NCBI RefSeq assembly: GCF_001692445.1
Contig: NZ_MAQA01000028.1
Location: forward strand, 1 to 57,647
Direction of reading: 5' to 3'
From: Oerskovia enterophila
Lineage (GTDB): Bacteria > Actinomycetota > Actinomycetes > Actinomycetales > Cellulomonadaceae
Length of the DNA stretch: 57,647 nucleotides
Both the position numbers and the translations under genes were made by a program. Shown here one piece after another: positions 8,801 to 15,708 of the stretch. The notes beneath the pieces were generated by a model. It was not told where the DNA came from, did no database searches, and was given only the letters and a program-made list of their open reading frames with translations. The number at the start of each line of letters is the position of its first letter. Position 1 is the stretch's first letter.

Positions 8801-9092
8801 CGTGGAACGGTTCAGCCCGCTCGTCGTGCCCACGATCGACACGGACACCGACACCTCCCCGACCGACAACGACGCCCAGGGCGTCTGGTCGACCGTGGGC
8901 GACACCGTACCGGGACCGCCCAGCCCGTGGCCCCCGTCGGGCTCGGGCACCGGCGGGTCCGACGACCGCGGCCCGACCCGGCTCCCCACCACCGGCGCGG
9001 ACGCCGCACTCACGGCTCTCGCAGCGCTCCTCCTGCTCGGCACCGGGATCGCCGTCACGGCCCTGTCGCGTCGACGAGCGGACCACCGCTGA
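5886..9092 (+). CDS. LPxTG-anchored surface protein with right-handed beta-helix repeats
   Basis: This protein of about 1,068 residues is exported and sortase-anchored. It has a basic n-region and hydrophobic signal peptide ending near AQAA, then a Pro/Asp-rich linker. A long region (about residues 80-780) of short Thr/Ser/Gly/Val-rich turns with recurring VTGA, GITT and TITG units is typical of parallel beta-helix (pectate-lyase or NosD-like) folds. After that comes a DUF11-like beta-sandwich (near 850-980, LVTWTLTPHNDGP), and finally the sorting signal LPTTG (about 1033-1037), a hydrophobic segment and an RRRADHR tail. Starts at ATG 5886 or ATG 5907 are both possible; the frame stays open farther upstream, but that would run into the hairpin. 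It may bind or cleave polysaccharide; no catalytic residues can be assigned. Confidence 0.85.
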   Translation: MRRGRDGMHRWRRATAALGVTALLGVGVVAVSPVTAPAQAASPPDTVDTGDPPPPADPTTPGGLEEPAPVPDDSVIEVPPTAPGVVPNANTLPVAWVGTPDQRPADPALLSLQAAINAAPVGGTVSFDPNDYAFTGAITVPRAVTLDSSGSSTLYTRFTVSGGGLTLDDSITIGAASTGAIVSVTASGAVLSNLTIRNPTPAARPTGVQLGATVTGVVIEGLDMDGAGEASSYGINLTTGSATVTGARIVGVATGITATAASTASAIVVSGGTIGAATSGISLGTTTTPSVSGVSVTSTPSSTGTGIDLANSSGAQVDEVTVTGFARGVGTAPANPRTGPTITGAVVDGSTREGISLGATTGARVSDARITLAGATQSTGILTLLATGVVIERPTITGAMYGITTSAANTGSGPAITAPTITAFGGITLGSTQNAVVTGAVLDAGTWGPAGTGINLVNAGRVTVSNVSATGFLYAIGAQSNVDDTSDRVDISISDIDVVGAPDASSGVYLLGARNATISRVTADLTGAALVVHQSIGVTAQDITVTGHEGPTSVTGAAILRAYGSQDVDVDRASIDAGSYGFFYSATDGSTVTNATVANLVEYGVYGRSVANLDVSATTFTRNSGVGLFVVTTPANGISHDITVHDSTMIDNDGGIRALQGTTGVQVVRNTVSGQPDVVSAGPAHDLLVADNTISQTGGDGLAAISVAPSWADGALPDSYSSSDVQVTGNAFTGGGTWIQVGTADPTAPEAARRTLRDDVLVTDNSFPAASAAIRTYANAVVGEDSAPALARALPVDGPVAVDARDHGTPNDWGSACRATGFLDGVPYYDGGGAEVHELTEDPVLYPMSCIDLSLTEELAVPPGTSLRAGDLVTWTLTPHNDGPRVAPAGWTITQLLPDGVELVSMRGDGYTVDGTTATATADLPVDADGPPLTVTARVVSPAPGAGGMRNVAYVAAAPDTDLDEDGFVDPIVERFSPLVVPTIDTDTDTSPTDNDAQGVWSTVGDTVPGPPSPWPPSGSGTGGSDDRGPTRLPTTGADAALTALAALLLLGTGIAVTALSRRRADHR

Positions 9093-9105
9093 CAGGCGGG
9101 CCCTC

Positions 9106-10251
9106 TCAGCTCCGTGCGTCGACCATCCGAGCCCCCGACACGACTCCCGAGAGCCCTCGCCGGTCGCGGGTGCACAGGACCGAGACGACCGCCACGAAGG
9201 CGACGAGACCACCGAGGGGTGCTGCGACGTCGGGAACGAGGCCACCACCTGGTACCTCCGCCAGGATCAGGCACGCTCCCCACAGCCCGCCCGACGCGAA
9301 GCCGCGCACCGCACGGCGGAGCGTCGTCCCGCGGCCCAGCCCGTCGGGCCCGACGGACCCCGCCGCGGCGTCGACCGTCCAGCGCGGCTCGAGCCACAGG
9401 GCGCGCTGCCCCCACGACGCCCCGCTACCGAGGAACGGCGGCACGAACAGGACCAGCACCACGGGCACCACGGTCCCGAGCGCGACGTCGACGCCGTCCG
9501 AGCCGAGCGGGATGTCCTGGCCCGTGGCGACCAGGACCACCCGGTAGGACAGCACCAGCACCGTCCCGACGACCGAGACCAGCAACGCGTCGAGCACCAT
9601 GCCCAACCACCGCCGCCACACCGTGACCGGGCGCGGGACACCGCGCTGCGCCGCGAGGTCCGTCGCGCGCGGCATCCACCGCAGCACCACCGGTGCGATC
9701 AGCGCACCGATCAACCCGCCGAGCGTGTTGGTCAGGAGGTCGTCGACGTCGGCCAGGCGGTACGAGCACGGGATGAGGCCATAGATGCCCGTGCCCTGCG
9801 TCGTCTCGATGAACAGCGAGGCCGCGAACGCCGACAGCACCGTGAGCGGCAGCCGCCACCCGAAGAACCGGCGCACCAGCACACCCCACGGGATGAACAG
9901 CACCACGTTGAACACCGTCTGCAGCACGGCCGGGCTGCGCAACCGCGCTGCCGTGCTCATGCCCGCGGTGTCCCGGCGGATGTCCTCGACGAACTGGAAC
10001 GGGTTCAGCTGAGGACCCGAGAACCCGTGCTGCGCGCACCACTGCGCCAGGTCGCCCGAGGGCAGCGGCAGGAGCGTGTACGCGACGAGCGCGACACCGT
10101 AGACCGCGACCGCGGCCGACCCCAGCAGGCGCAGCCCGCTGAGCCGCCCGTACCGTCGGTACTGCCACACCACGACGGGCAGCAGGATCGTCAGGAACAC
10201 GACGAGGCCGCCGATCACGCCCACGTACGCGGGCCAGGTCCACATGCTCAC
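9106..10251 (-). CDS. VanZ-RDD fusion membrane protein
   Basis: This 381-residue multi-spanning protein converges with the surface-protein gene, with only 13 bp between stops. The N-terminal half (about 1-185) is a VanZ-like domain: an outer segment ending YTLLPLPSGD, then LNPFQFVEDI, VLFIPWGVLVRRFFG, ETTQ and DVDDLLTNTLGGLIGA. The C-terminal half (about 200-375) is an RDD-type domain starting RRWLGMVLDALLVS, with SWGQRALWL. VanZ proteins are linked to glycopeptide tolerance and RDD proteins to ion exchange, but neither role can be assumed. The start is GTG 10251, or ATG 10245 two codons later. Confidence 0.87.
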   Translation of the reverse strand: MSMWTWPAYVGVIGGLVVFLTILLPVVVWQYRRYGRLSGLRLLGSAAVAVYGVALVAYTLLPLPSGDLAQWCAQHGFSGPQLNPFQFVEDIRRDTAGMSTAARLRSPAVLQTVFNVVLFIPWGVLVRRFFGWRLPLTVLSAFAASLFIETTQGTGIYGLIPCSYRLADVDDLLTNTLGGLIGALIAPVVLRWMPRATDLAAQRGVPRPVTVWRRWLGMVLDALLVSVVGTVLVLSYRVVLVATGQDIPLGSDGVDVALGTVVPVVLVLFVPPFLGSGASWGQRALWLEPRWTVDAAAGSVGPDGLGRGTTLRRAVRGFASGGLWGACLILAEVPGGGLVPDVAAPLGGLVAFVAVVSVLCTRDRRGLSGVVSGARMVDARS

Positions 10252-10323
10252 GTCGAGACCCTAGCCAGGCGCGCACGGCGCGGCGCGGTGGACCGGCGTC
10301 GCGTGCGTCACGCCGGTGGCCGC

Positions 10324-12009
10324 TCAGGCGTCGCCGTCGTGCCCGCCGTCGCCGTGCGACTCGCCACGGCCCAGGTCGCCACCGTGGTCGCGGGTCCGGT
10401 CGCGATCAGGGGCACCACGGGCGCGATCGACGCCCGCGTCGCCCTCGCCGCCCGCGTGGTCCTCGTGCGCGTGGTCCTCGTGTGCGCTCTCCTCGTGCTC
10501 GTCCCGCTCGTCCTCGACCCGGTTCCGCTCGGCCGTCTCCTCACGCTCGTCGATCACGTCCTGCCCGGGGCCGGCGAACGCCTTGGAGCGCTCGACCCCC
10601 TCGGCCGTCCCGCTGAAGAACGCCGACTCGGACGCGCCCCCGGGCTGGTCCTCGGGGCCCACGTCACGTGCGTGGTCCGTCCCGTCCGGCGCGGCCGCGA
10701 GCGCCGCCTCGACGGGCGACATGACGCGCGTCTCGACGACGTCCTGCGGCGCACTGACCCGCCCGACGACCCGGGCCTGGTCGCGCACGGAGACGCGTCG
10801 TGTCGCGGGCCGGGTCGAGAGCGGGGGCTGCCCGGGGATGCCCGGACCGACGGGGATCGCAGGAGGAAGACTCACCTCGGGCTTCTCGCGGGCCGGGATC
10901 GTGGGCTGCGCCGCGACAGCCGCGCCGCCGGGCGCGACGTCCGGGTCCTCGCTGATCCGCCCCTCCTCGACCCCCTCGAAGCGCGTGCGGGGCAGCGAGT
11001 CGGCGCTCGACCGCTGGAGCCACTCGACGAGCCCCTCGCGCACGAAGCACCGCAGGTCGAACAGGGTCGGGGCGTCGCGCGCGCTCACGAGCGCGCGCAC
11101 CCGGACGACGCCGTTGATCGCGTCGGTCACCTGGAGGATGCCCACGCGCTGGTCCCACAGGTCGGTGTGCGCGAGGAGCCGCTTGAGCTCGGCGCGCATG
11201 GCGCCGAACGGCACCCGGAAGTCGAGGTCGAGCTCGACCGTGCCGAGCAGGTCCGCGGCCCGTCGCGTCCAGTTCTGGAACGGCGTCGTCGTGAAGTAGG
11301 TGCACGGCATGATGAGGCGCCGGTCGTCCCACAGGTGCACCACGACGTACGTCATGGTGATCTCCTCGATCCGGCCCCACTCGCCCTCGAGGACCACGAC
11401 GTCGTCGACCCGGATCCCGTCCGTGAACGCGATCTGCATGCCCGCGAACACGTTCGCGAGCGACGTCTGCGCCGCGAGGCCCGCGACGATCGAGATGACG
11501 CCCGCCGACGCCAGGATGCTCGCCCCGGCGGCCCGCGCCGCGGGGAAGGTCAGGAGGACCGCGGCGATCGCGCAGATGACGATGATCGCGACCGTGAGGC
11601 GCCTGACCACGATGATCTGGGTGCGGATGCGGCGCGCGTGCCGGTTGTCGACCACGTCGACCCGGAACCGCTTGAGCGCGCTGTCCTCGAGCACGAACGC
11701 GAGCGCGCCCACCCACCAGGCCCCCGCCGCGATGAGCAGGACCAGCAGCAGGTGCTCGACCGCCGCCCGCCACTCGACGGTCGGGGGCGTCGTGACCCGC
11801 ACCGCGATCCACACGGCCACGACCATGAGGACGGCCCGGTCCGGGCGGCGCAGCCTGCGCGAGATGTCCCGGGCGAGCTCGCTGCGCCGCCCGATCCGGT
11901 TCACGATCGCCGAGATGATGGTGCCCAGCACGAACGCGGCCACGAGCGCTCCCGCGACGGCGGCCAGGGTCAGGGCGACGTCGGTCGCGTTCTCGATCTC
12001 CTCGTCCAT
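10324..12009 (-). CDS. MscS-family mechanosensitive ion channel with charged C-terminal tail
   Basis: This 561-residue membrane channel has four predicted membrane segments in the first 200 residues. The MscS pore helix and signature follow at about 185-225 (ISIVAGLAAQTSLANVFAG, then FTDGIRVDDVVV), and the beta and C-terminal alpha/beta domains continue to about 350. Such channels open under membrane tension and release solutes during hypo-osmotic shock. The last 200 residues are not part of the family fold. They are disordered and charged, ending in a His/Asp/Glu/Gly-rich stretch with EDHAHEDHAGGEG, which could bind metal ions. The gene stands alone with its own start at ATG 12009. Confidence 0.92.
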   Translation of the reverse strand: MDEEIENATDVALTLAAVAGALVAAFVLGTIISAIVNRIGRRSELARDISRRLRRPDRAVLMVVAVWIAVRVTTPPTVEWRAAVEHLLLVLLIAAGAWWVGALAFVLEDSALKRFRVDVVDNRHARRIRTQIIVVRRLTVAIIVICAIAAVLLTFPAARAAGASILASAGVISIVAGLAAQTSLANVFAGMQIAFTDGIRVDDVVVLEGEWGRIEEITMTYVVVHLWDDRRLIMPCTYFTTTPFQNWTRRAADLLGTVELDLDFRVPFGAMRAELKRLLAHTDLWDQRVGILQVTDAINGVVRVRALVSARDAPTLFDLRCFVREGLVEWLQRSSADSLPRTRFEGVEEGRISEDPDVAPGGAAVAAQPTIPAREKPEVSLPPAIPVGPGIPGQPPLSTRPATRRVSVRDQARVVGRVSAPQDVVETRVMSPVEAALAAAPDGTDHARDVGPEDQPGGASESAFFSGTAEGVERSKAFAGPGQDVIDEREETAERNRVEDERDEHEESAHEDHAHEDHAGGEGDAGVDRARGAPDRDRTRDHGGDLGRGESHGDGGHDGDA

Positions 12010-12089
12010 CCGTCCACGCTAGGCGCGCGGGCTGCGAGGCGCCTGGACAGGCGTTGTGCGCGCACGTGTCCGGGGCGCGCGGACGCGCC

Positions 12090-12686
12090 TCAGCGCGCCA
12101 GCCACGGTGCCAGACGGCGGGTCACCCACGGCAGCACCGCGTACGTCATGATCGGGGTCAGCACGAGCGTCGTGACGAGCACCCTGGGGAGCACGGGCAG
12201 CTCGCCGAACCGCGGGACCGCCCAGGACATGAGGAGCGTGAAGGCGAGGTTCACGGGGAAGAACCCGAGCCAGATGCTCACCGACTGCTTCCACCGTGCC
12301 GGTGCGCGCTCGGCGCTGATCTGCGGCTCCTCGACGCGGGCCGGCGCGTCGAACCACCCCTCGATGCCCGTGCGGCGCTCGACGCGCTGCTCCTCGACGA
12401 GACCCTGCCCCTCCTGGAGCCAGGCGACGCGCTCGGGCGAGGAGTCCCAGGCGTCGAGCGTCGACTCGTCGGCGAAGCGGTAGAGCATGTGCCAGTCGTG
12501 CGAGTCCTTCGCCGCGCGCACCCAGCCGGACCCGAGGAACCCCGGGTACGTGTTGGCCATGTTGACGCCGGCCTGGACCCAGCGCGTCGCGTCCGGGACC
12601 AGGTCGGGGTGGATGCGGCGGTGGATGGAGACGGTGACGGGTCGGTCCGGGGATCGCCCGGCCGTGCCCGCGGAAGGAGCGGTCAT
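12090..12686 (-). CDS. Antibiotic-biosynthesis-monooxygenase-like (ABM) protein with C-terminal membrane segments
   Basis: This 198-residue protein has an N-terminal ferredoxin-like ABM domain (about 16-105: VTVSIHRRIHPDL, then NTYPGFLGSGWV and DWHMLYRFADESTLDAW) and two membrane helices (about 133-153 and 160-182) ending in a basic tail. The layout matches the actinobacterial group annotated as antibiotic biosynthesis monooxygenase or heme-degrading-like proteins with a membrane anchor. The reaction is unknown, and no secondary-metabolite genes lie nearby. It is 80 bp from the MscS gene on the same strand, so co-transcription is possible. Confidence 0.8.
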   Translation of the reverse strand: MTAPSAGTAGRSPDRPVTVSIHRRIHPDLVPDATRWVQAGVNMANTYPGFLGSGWVRAAKDSHDWHMLYRFADESTLDAWDSSPERVAWLQEGQGLVEEQRVERRTGIEGWFDAPARVEEPQISAERAPARWKQSVSIWLGFFPVNLAFTLLMSWAVPRFGELPVLPRVLVTTLVLTPIMTYAVLPWVTRRLAPWLAR

Positions 12687-12810
12687 GAGGGCGAGTACAC
12701 GATGCCCGAGCTTCCGAGGTGTGAACTCGGGCCGTCCTGGGACGGCAGGTCCCGACAGGTGGACGCTCCCACCCGACGGGCAGCCCCGCGGAGGCGCTCC
12801 CCGGTCCCGG

Positions 12811-13170
12811 CTACGCCGAGGCGCCGTGCTGGTCGAGCAGGTGCCGCGAGACCGTCTCGATCACGCCGTACGGCACGGGCTCCTTGAGCATGAACTTGAG
12901 CGTCCCCTTGGACGCCCGGTACGGGGCGACGAGACGCTCGAAGTCCTCGTCGCCGTCGGGCACCGGGTACAGGCTCACGTGGTGCTTCCAGCCCGCGAAG
13001 TACACGATGACGCGCCCCTTCGCCGTCACAGCAGGGATCTGGTAGCTGATCTTCTCGCCCGCGTCGGGCACGACCCGGTGGATCGTGCGACGCATCTCCT
13101 GCAGGATCTCCTGGGTCTCGGGCGGGAACGAGCCGATGTAGTCGTCGACGGTCGCGAACGTCGCGGTCAT
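12811..13170 (-). CDS. DUF1801 / iron-chaperone-like (YdhG/Fra fold) protein
   Basis: This 119-residue cytoplasmic protein starts at ATG 13170 behind GGGGAGG; an in-frame upstream extension lacks this spacing. The family core is present: ATVDDYIGSFPPETQEILQE, ISYQIPAV, FAGWKHHVSLYP and GTLKFMLKEPVP. This corresponds to the DUF1801 family, which includes the frataxin-like B. subtilis Fra/YdhG iron chaperone. Many actinobacterial members are uncharacterised, so an iron role is only a family-based suggestion. It is not clearly in an operon. Confidence 0.85.
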   Translation of the reverse strand: MTATFATVDDYIGSFPPETQEILQEMRRTIHRVVPDAGEKISYQIPAVTAKGRVIVYFAGWKHHVSLYPVPDGDEDFERLVAPYRASKGTLKFMLKEPVPYGVIETVSRHLLDQHGASA

Positions 13171-13367
13171 GCCTGCCTCCCCAGGGTGCGCCCCGCCCGG
13201 ACGCGGGGGCTCACCTCCTACTGTCCCGCGCGAGCGCGCGACCGGCCTGCGGGAGGTCACCACCGACGGGCTGGGGAACGTGCTCTACGGGTCGTCCGAT
13301 CGCCCTCGGCGGGCACGTGCGACACCGTCAGCGCGCCGGTGCCCGCCGCCGCGACCATACTGGCCAG

Positions 13368-13817
13368 ATGATCTCCTGGGACCTGGCGCTGGCCCTCCGC
13401 GAGGCGGGGGTCCGCTGGCACCCTGCCTCGGGGGACCGCTTCCGGCTCCTCGGCGTCGGACCCGAGGGCGACGTCTTCACCGTGAGCGACATGACGATCG
13501 AGCCCCACGAGTTCGACACCGGGGTCGTCCTCGGGTTCAACGGCACCACCGAGTGGGCGCTCGACTCCGTGGCCCTCGAGGACGCCCTGTGGCACCCTCT
13601 CGAGTCCCAGCTCCGCGCGCTGCTCGGCGGGACCTTCCGCTGGCTCCAACGCTTCGTCGAGGACGACGACCACCCCGCCTACCTCGTCGAGATCGAGCTC
13701 GCCGGGCGCAAGGTCTCGTTCCGCGGGCACGACCCGGCCGACGCCTACGGCGAGGCGCTCCTGCACCTCGTGATGGCGTCGTCGGGCCCTGACAGCGGGC
13801 GCGAGGTGGCGACCTGA
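13368..13817 (+). CDS. Hypothetical protein, 149 aa
   Basis: This small soluble protein starts at ATG 13368. It is acidic, has no signal peptide, and contains DRFRLLGVGPEGDVFTVSDM and WLQRFVEDDDHPAYLVEIEL. Similar actinobacterial proteins are often labelled pilus assembly protein CpaE, but I see no P-loop or receiver motifs, so that label is not used here. Its stop (TGA 13815-13817) overlaps the proposed CTG start of the exporter gene that follows, and a GAGGTGG purine tract in its last codons would serve as the ribosome binding site for that gene. Confidence 0.8.
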   Translation: MISWDLALALREAGVRWHPASGDRFRLLGVGPEGDVFTVSDMTIEPHEFDTGVVLGFNGTTEWALDSVALEDALWHPLESQLRALLGGTFRWLQRFVEDDDHPAYLVEIELAGRKVSFRGHDPADAYGEALLHLVMASSGPDSGREVAT

Positions 13818-15289
13818 CCACCGGGGAGGCGCACCCCCCGGAGACGGCCGACGACTCCTCGTCGGCCGAGTCCCCGCCGCCCAGCGCGGAGGCCACGGAC
13901 ACCCCTGCGCCTGCCGCCCGCCCCCCTGCCGAGCCGGACCACGCGCCGCCCGGGCGACCTCGCCGGGGACCGCGACGGTTCGCCGGCCTGCGCCGGGCCC
14001 CGGCGACGTTTCGCCGGGTGCTCCAAGCCCTCGGCAACCCGAGCCCGCCCGAGGAGCAGCCGGACGTCCCCGAGATCTCCCCCGACCTCATCCCGCTGCT
14101 GCGCGAGCTCGGACGGGCCATGCTCGACTCGGGCCAGTCGGTCAACGACGCCCAGGACGTCCTGGAGCAGGTCGCCGACCTGCACGGCGCACGCACGGTG
14201 CAGACCCTGGTGCTGCCGACGTGCGTCTTCATCCGCGCGCAGACCGCGACGGGCGTCGTCACCGACTTCACCGACGCCGCGGGGAGCGGCCTGAACCTCG
14301 ACCAGATCGGCGCTCTCTACGGCGTGATCCGCGGGCTGCGGACCCAGACGATCGAGCTCGCCGACGCTCGCGCCGAGCTGCGCGCGATCCGGCGACGGCC
14401 GCCGCGCTTCGGCGCCGTGCTCACGATCGTCGGGCACGCGATCCTGACGCTGGGGTTCGGGCTGATCCTCAACCCGACCCTCGACCTGCTGCCAGTCTTC
14501 CTGGTGCTGGGGCTCGGTGTCGGGATCCTGCGGTGGCTGGCCGGGCGCTGGCCCACGCTCAGCACGGCCCTGCCCGTCGTCGCGGCGTTCCTCGTGACGG
14601 TCGTCGCGATCCAGGTGGTCCATCCGTGGCTCGGCGACAGCCCCCTGCAGGTCCTCGTGCCGCCGCTCATCAGCTTCCTGCCCGGCTCGGTGCTCACGGT
14701 CGCCGCGATCGAGCTGACCAGCAACCAGATCGTCTCGGGAGCCAGCAGGCTCCTGTACGGGATCGCCCAGCTCCTCCTGCTGGTCTTCGGCGTCGTCGCC
14801 GGAGCGGCGGTCGCGGGCGACCTGATCGCCGGGCACAGCGGCGACCGCCTGGGCTGGTGGGCCCCGTGGGTGGGGATCGTCATGGTGGGCCTGGGACAGA
14901 TGCTCTTCTCCTCGACCCCGCGCCGGAGCCTGCCCTGGGTGCTCGTGGTGCTGTTCGCGGCCTACGCGGCCCAGCTCGGTGGGTCCTTCGTGGCCCCGGA
15001 GATCTCCGGCTTCTTCGGCGCGCTCGTGATCGTGCCGCTCGCGACGCTCGTCGAGCGGACCAGCACGGGCCCGCCCGCGATCATCACGACCCTCCCCGCG
15101 TTCTGGCTCCTCGTCCCCGGTGCGCTGAGCTTCCTGGGGCTGTCCGAGCTCGTGGCGGGCAACACCGGATCGGTGTCGGACATCGCCAACGCGGTCGTCG
15201 CCGTCTTCGCGATCGCGCTGGGCATGCTCGTGGGAACGGCCCTGACTCGCGACGCGAGACGCGTCGGTCGTACCTTCTTCACCGAATAA
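13814..15289 (+). CDS. Threonine/serine exporter family protein (ThrE-like)
   Basis: This integral membrane exporter belongs to the ThrE/DUF1212 family, which pumps small neutral amino acids out of the cell. The soluble N-terminal part reads PLLRELGRAMLDSGQSVNDA and THxxTxxF-type strands follow, then ten or so membrane helices, giving about 491 residues. The frame stays open from 13793. A GTG at 14018 has no ribosome binding site. A CTG at 13814 has GAGGTGG five bases upstream and overlaps the preceding stop as CTGA. The 68-residue segment between them (Pro/Ala/Glu-rich, basic at its end) has coding-like third-position G/C. The CTG start is therefore preferred, with GTG 14018 as the alternative. 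Confidence 0.85.
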   Translation: MTTGEAHPPETADDSSSAESPPPSAEATDTPAPAARPPAEPDHAPPGRPRRGPRRFAGLRRAPATFRRVLQALGNPSPPEEQPDVPEISPDLIPLLRELGRAMLDSGQSVNDAQDVLEQVADLHGARTVQTLVLPTCVFIRAQTATGVVTDFTDAAGSGLNLDQIGALYGVIRGLRTQTIELADARAELRAIRRRPPRFGAVLTIVGHAILTLGFGLILNPTLDLLPVFLVLGLGVGILRWLAGRWPTLSTALPVVAAFLVTVVAIQVVHPWLGDSPLQVLVPPLISFLPGSVLTVAAIELTSNQIVSGASRLLYGIAQLLLLVFGVVAGAAVAGDLIAGHSGDRLGWWAPWVGIVMVGLGQMLFSSTPRRSLPWVLVVLFAAYAAQLGGSFVAPEISGFFGALVIVPLATLVERTSTGPPAIITTLPAFWLLVPGALSFLGLSELVAGNTGSVSDIANAVVAVFAIALGMLVGTALTRDARRVGRTFFTE

Positions 15290-15707
15290 GCCCAGACCAG
15301 GCACGCCATCACCCGCGGATCCTTGCGCATCGACGCCAGGCCGCTCACAAACGTAGTTGAAGATGGAACGAGTTGGCAGGCACCGAGGACCGTCCTCGCA
15401 TCCCGTCTGCCGACGCACTGCGGCTCCCACGTCATCCGGACGCGCCGCGACCCAGGCCGCTGAGGCCCCAGCACGATCCCCGTCACCGCGACGGCACGGT
15501 ACGGCGTCGAGCCCACGCTCGACAGCCGCAGTGCGCACGCGGTCCGGCCTCGGCCCGACGAACGGAACACCGGAACATCGTGACAACTGCATCGCTCAGC
15601 TCTGCCGCGCCCGTCGGGCGCCTCTCGACCCGTAGCACCGACCACCGCACCACGAACCTCCTCGGCGTCGCCGACCTCCCGGTCGTCGGCGCGGGAGGTG
15701 ACCGCTG
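15290..15707 (+). other. 418-bp region upstream of the D,D-carboxypeptidase gene
   Basis: No clear terminator for the exporter gene is seen. The 3' part (15580-15708) can encode a 42-residue peptide listed separately. I looked for a c-di-AMP (ydaO-type) riboswitch because these often precede actinobacterial cell-wall hydrolases, but could not find its conserved segments. A GGGAGGTGA ribosome binding site precedes the next gene. Confidence 0.4.
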
Positions 15708-15708
15708 A
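15580..15708 (+). CDS. Possible 42-aa leader peptide
   Basis: A GTG-started reading frame ends in TGA (15706-15708), which overlaps the ATG of the carboxypeptidase gene as TGATG. The peptide is Ser/Thr/Leu-rich without a membrane segment. The tight overlap suggests translational coupling, but there is no strong ribosome binding site, and a chance frame in high-GC DNA is quite possible. Confidence 0.25.
   Translation: MTTASLSSAAPVGRLSTRSTDHRTTNLLGVADLPVVGAGGDR

Noticed and set aside
10324-12009. Plus-strand long reading frames across the MscS region
   Set aside because: They are antisense shadows with atypical Arg/Asp-rich composition; the minus-strand frame has clear MscS motifs.
13368-13817. 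Label pilus assembly protein CpaE
   Set aside because: No P-loop, receiver domain or pilus genes nearby; the label appears to be propagated annotation.
15340-15580. Possible c-di-AMP riboswitch before the carboxypeptidase
   Set aside because: Such elements often precede wall hydrolases, but I could not find the conserved helices and purine-rich segments of the ydaO family.
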